Assembly: GCA_965261725.1 (NCBI GenBank)
Contig: CBDHDU010000033.1
Location: 1-64,000, forward strand
Source of the DNA: CANDOC01 sp965261725
GTDB taxonomy: Bacteria > Pseudomonadota > Gammaproteobacteria > Pseudomonadales > Endozoicomonadaceae
Direction of reading: 5' to 3'
Length of the DNA stretch: 64,000 bases
Below, piece after piece: positions 62,401 to 64,000 of this stretch. Below the pieces are notes generated by a model that did not search any database, was not told the DNA's origin, and worked only from the letters and a program-made list of their open reading frames with translations. Position 1 is the stretch's first letter, and each line of letters opens with the position of its first letter. The translations under genes were made by a program, and so were the position numbers.

Positions 62401-63999
62401 AATTCCCGAACATTAAACGACAAACTAATTATACTTCGGAGTGGCCAATAGAATTAGTTGGAGACGAAGAAGCCTTCTCCACCGTCGCAGAGCAGTCAAT
62501 TTCTCTACATATCAAACACTGAAACACAAGGCTACTCAGCCTCTATGTGGTATCAAGCTCCAGGCTTTTGAGGCTGACACTTTTTCCCCTTGCGATCGCC
62601 GTAAGAAACTCTGTCCATGAATCAATGAAGAACCAGTCGAACAAGCCCCTGATAGCGTGCCAAAGCGCTTTCTTTGATTTCGATGCTGATAACGCTTTTT
62701 GAAAAAGAGGGCAGGCAAGCTGCTCGATTTGGTCAATAAGGAAGGCGGTAAACGTCAGGCTGGCGAAGTTAGTCGCCAGGTGCATTTTACCGTGCCCGTA
62801 GTTGTGTTCCAGGTTGTAGCCTTGTGTTTTCAGTGTGTTAAACGTCTCATTCTCTATTTTCCACTTAGCGCGTCCTCCTCGCATGATTTTTGCCACGCTT
62901 TCTTTGGTGATTTCAATATCAGTCACCCAGGTATTGGTGTACTTCTTGTCATTGGGGCTGATTTCCACGTACTCAAGGTAGTTGACCAGAATATCCTGAT
63001 GGGATTTGTTGATGGGAACGCCATTGATGAACCGGAACCAATGCCGGTAGCCGTCTTCATCGGTGAATTCATAACGTGTGACCTTACCGGCGATGTCCAT
63101 CTCATCGACAGCCTCATAAAGCGACACATGGCTGGTGTCTTTCGCGACCATAATGAAGCTGTAGTCGTAGGATTTCACCAATTTGATCGTGGGACCATCG
63201 GAGTACAAGTCGTCAAAATTCAGTACCAACTTAAGGTGTGGGTGTTCTCTGGCAATATTCGACAGGAGCCTTTCGAGTGCTGTTTTTTCACAGTCGTTTT
63301 TTGAAGCATCGACTTGTTGAATAATGGGTTCCGGCATTAAAGGCAGCACTTCTTTCTTGCCCGGCTTAACCAGACAGCAGCCCAATAGTTGGTGATAATA
63401 CTGGGGATTCTTGCTGTCTGGCTTTTTCACACAGCACTCTGGACAATCAATTTTTCCCGAAGAAAAATGCCCCGTCCCATCAATAGGCGCAAGATAGCCT
63501 TCCTCAAAGTACTCAAACTGCCTGAGCCGCCCGGAGCGCTGAACATAGGCGAATAACGCCGTGAAAAATTTCCGCAAATACCGAGTTTCGATCGGGTCAA
63601 GCAGCTCAGCGAGGCGAGAATCACTCGGCACTCTATTGACATTGTAGAGTGATTTCAGGTTGTGAATTTTATCTGTATTCTGTACGCAGTCCTGATCAAA
63701 TTTCAGCAACGACGGATATTTAAGGTGCATGACCGCCAGGCCACACATGATGGCATCATGCAGTGCGATCTTGTCATGGTTGTTCACCGGCCTAAAATCT
63801 GGAACCTTGGCAGCTTCTTTGGAGACGACGCTGATTAGTTTTTCAGCCAGCGCTTTTTGTTGTTTTTTTGTTGAAGACACAGAGAATACGACTGTAGATG
63901 TATAGTCTGCATACTGTACCTCAAAGTCTGCGATTTAGGGAATATCAGAACTACCGCTATCCCTTGGTATCACTGGTTTTAATCAAGTGCTCGGGAATT
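62401..63999 (-). mobile_element. IS element with AATTCCCGA inverted repeats
   Basis: AATTCCCGAACATT at 62401 and, reading in from 63999 on the other strand, AATTCCCGAGCACT are the likely tips, giving about 1.6 kb around a single transposase gene. The right tip is at the window edge, so flanking duplication cannot be checked. Confidence 0.7.
62543..63880 (-). CDS. IS4-like DDE transposase
   Basis: A 445-aa transposase. Segments typical of a DDE core: YLAPIDGTGHFSSGKIDCPE (first Asp), LKLVLNFDDLYSDGPTIKLV (second Asp) and RGGRAKWKIENETFNTLKTQ, the Y/W-x-I-E-x-x-F/x-x-L-K form of the C-terminal Glu motif, followed by GYNLEHNYGHGKMHLA. A CxxC pair (DCPECC) follows the first Asp. The frame is intact, so the element may be active. 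Assignment to IS4 proper or a related unclassified group cannot be settled by eye. Confidence 0.85.
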   Translation of the reverse strand: MSSTKKQQKALAEKLISVVSKEAAKVPDFRPVNNHDKIALHDAIMCGLAVMHLKYPSLLKFDQDCVQNTDKIHNLKSLYNVNRVPSDSRLAELLDPIETRYLRKFFTALFAYVQRSGRLRQFEYFEEGYLAPIDGTGHFSSGKIDCPECCVKKPDSKNPQYYHQLLGCCLVKPGKKEVLPLMPEPIIQQVDASKNDCEKTALERLLSNIAREHPHLKLVLNFDDLYSDGPTIKLVKSYDYSFIMVAKDTSHVSLYEAVDEMDIAGKVTRYEFTDEDGYRHWFRFINGVPINKSHQDILVNYLEYVEISPNDKKYTNTWVTDIEITKESVAKIMRGGRAKWKIENETFNTLKTQGYNLEHNYGHGKMHLATNFASLTFTAFLIDQIEQLACPLFQKALSASKSKKALWHAIRGLFDWFFIDSWTEFLTAIARGKSVSLKSLELDTT

Positions 64000-64000
64000 A

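Noticed and set aside
63955..63978. Similarity of CCCTTGGTATCACTGG near the window end to an internal part of MITE-1
   Set aside because: Short, one mismatch, not at the ends, and explained by chance or subterminal IS sequence; no other MITE-1 features there.

Overview
The window reads as a gammaproteobacterial chromosome or scaffold loaded with mobile DNA. The housekeeping genes (formate-tetrahydrofolate ligase, catalase, Syd, a MATE exporter, a hydrolase/DUF4892 pair, a MetH remnant, tRNA-Ser) and the density of insertion sequences suggest an Oceanospirillales-type, host-associated bacterium such as Endozoicomonas. That assignment is inference; no 16S or other taxonomic marker is present.

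Layout. 1-5480: the right part of an integrative island. It holds an AlpA-like regulator, a two-gene operon of unknown function under a perfect LexA (SOS) box, and a module of a 58-aa protein, DUF2924, a large serine recombinase and an HTH protein, ending against tRNA-Ser(UGA). 5660-15590: core-like genes (decayed sbmA/bacA-type transporter, fhs, hydrolase + DUF4892, MATE exporter) mixed with unusual exported proteins, one carrying a methyltransferase-like fold behind a signal peptide. 15590-18310: stacked IS debris (IS4 end, ISNCY remnant, intact IS3, ISAs1 remnant). 18313-20640: a second, diverged copy of the recombinase module. 20685-28640: an accessory cassette with a RecD2-type helicase (two frameshifts), four poorly known genes including a SWIM zinc-finger protein, and a DarT/DarG toxin-antitoxin pair. 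29170-39130: catalase and an IS-truncated syd, then nested IS elements (IS3 interrupted by an ISKra4-type element), an IS4 remnant, a secreted protein, an IS5 and an internally deleted IS1380. 39370-62325: SapC family protein, an approximately 20-kb LktA/FHA-type two-partner-secretion adhesin broken by three single-base shifts, and its ShlB/FhaC-type outer-membrane transporter. 62401-end: another IS.

Themes. (1) Mobile elements can be dated and paired: a 163-bp MITE occurs twice at about 99% identity, its termini match the end of a decayed IS at 29541, and its empty site survives in the first recombinase module. A second, unrelated 229-bp MITE with an 8-bp target duplication lies inside the sbmA-like pseudogene. 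(2) The two recombinase modules differ widely at silent sites, but their noncoding right ends by the tRNA terminator are about 97% identical, which points to an attachment region. (3) Many frameshifts are single-base changes in homopolymers (adhesin three times, RecD2 twice, IS3 copy 2 twice, HTH copy 2 once). The window may therefore carry consensus errors, so several genes called broken here could be intact. (4) The SOS-controlled operon and the helicase/SWIM/DarTG cassette are the best candidates for undescribed function.
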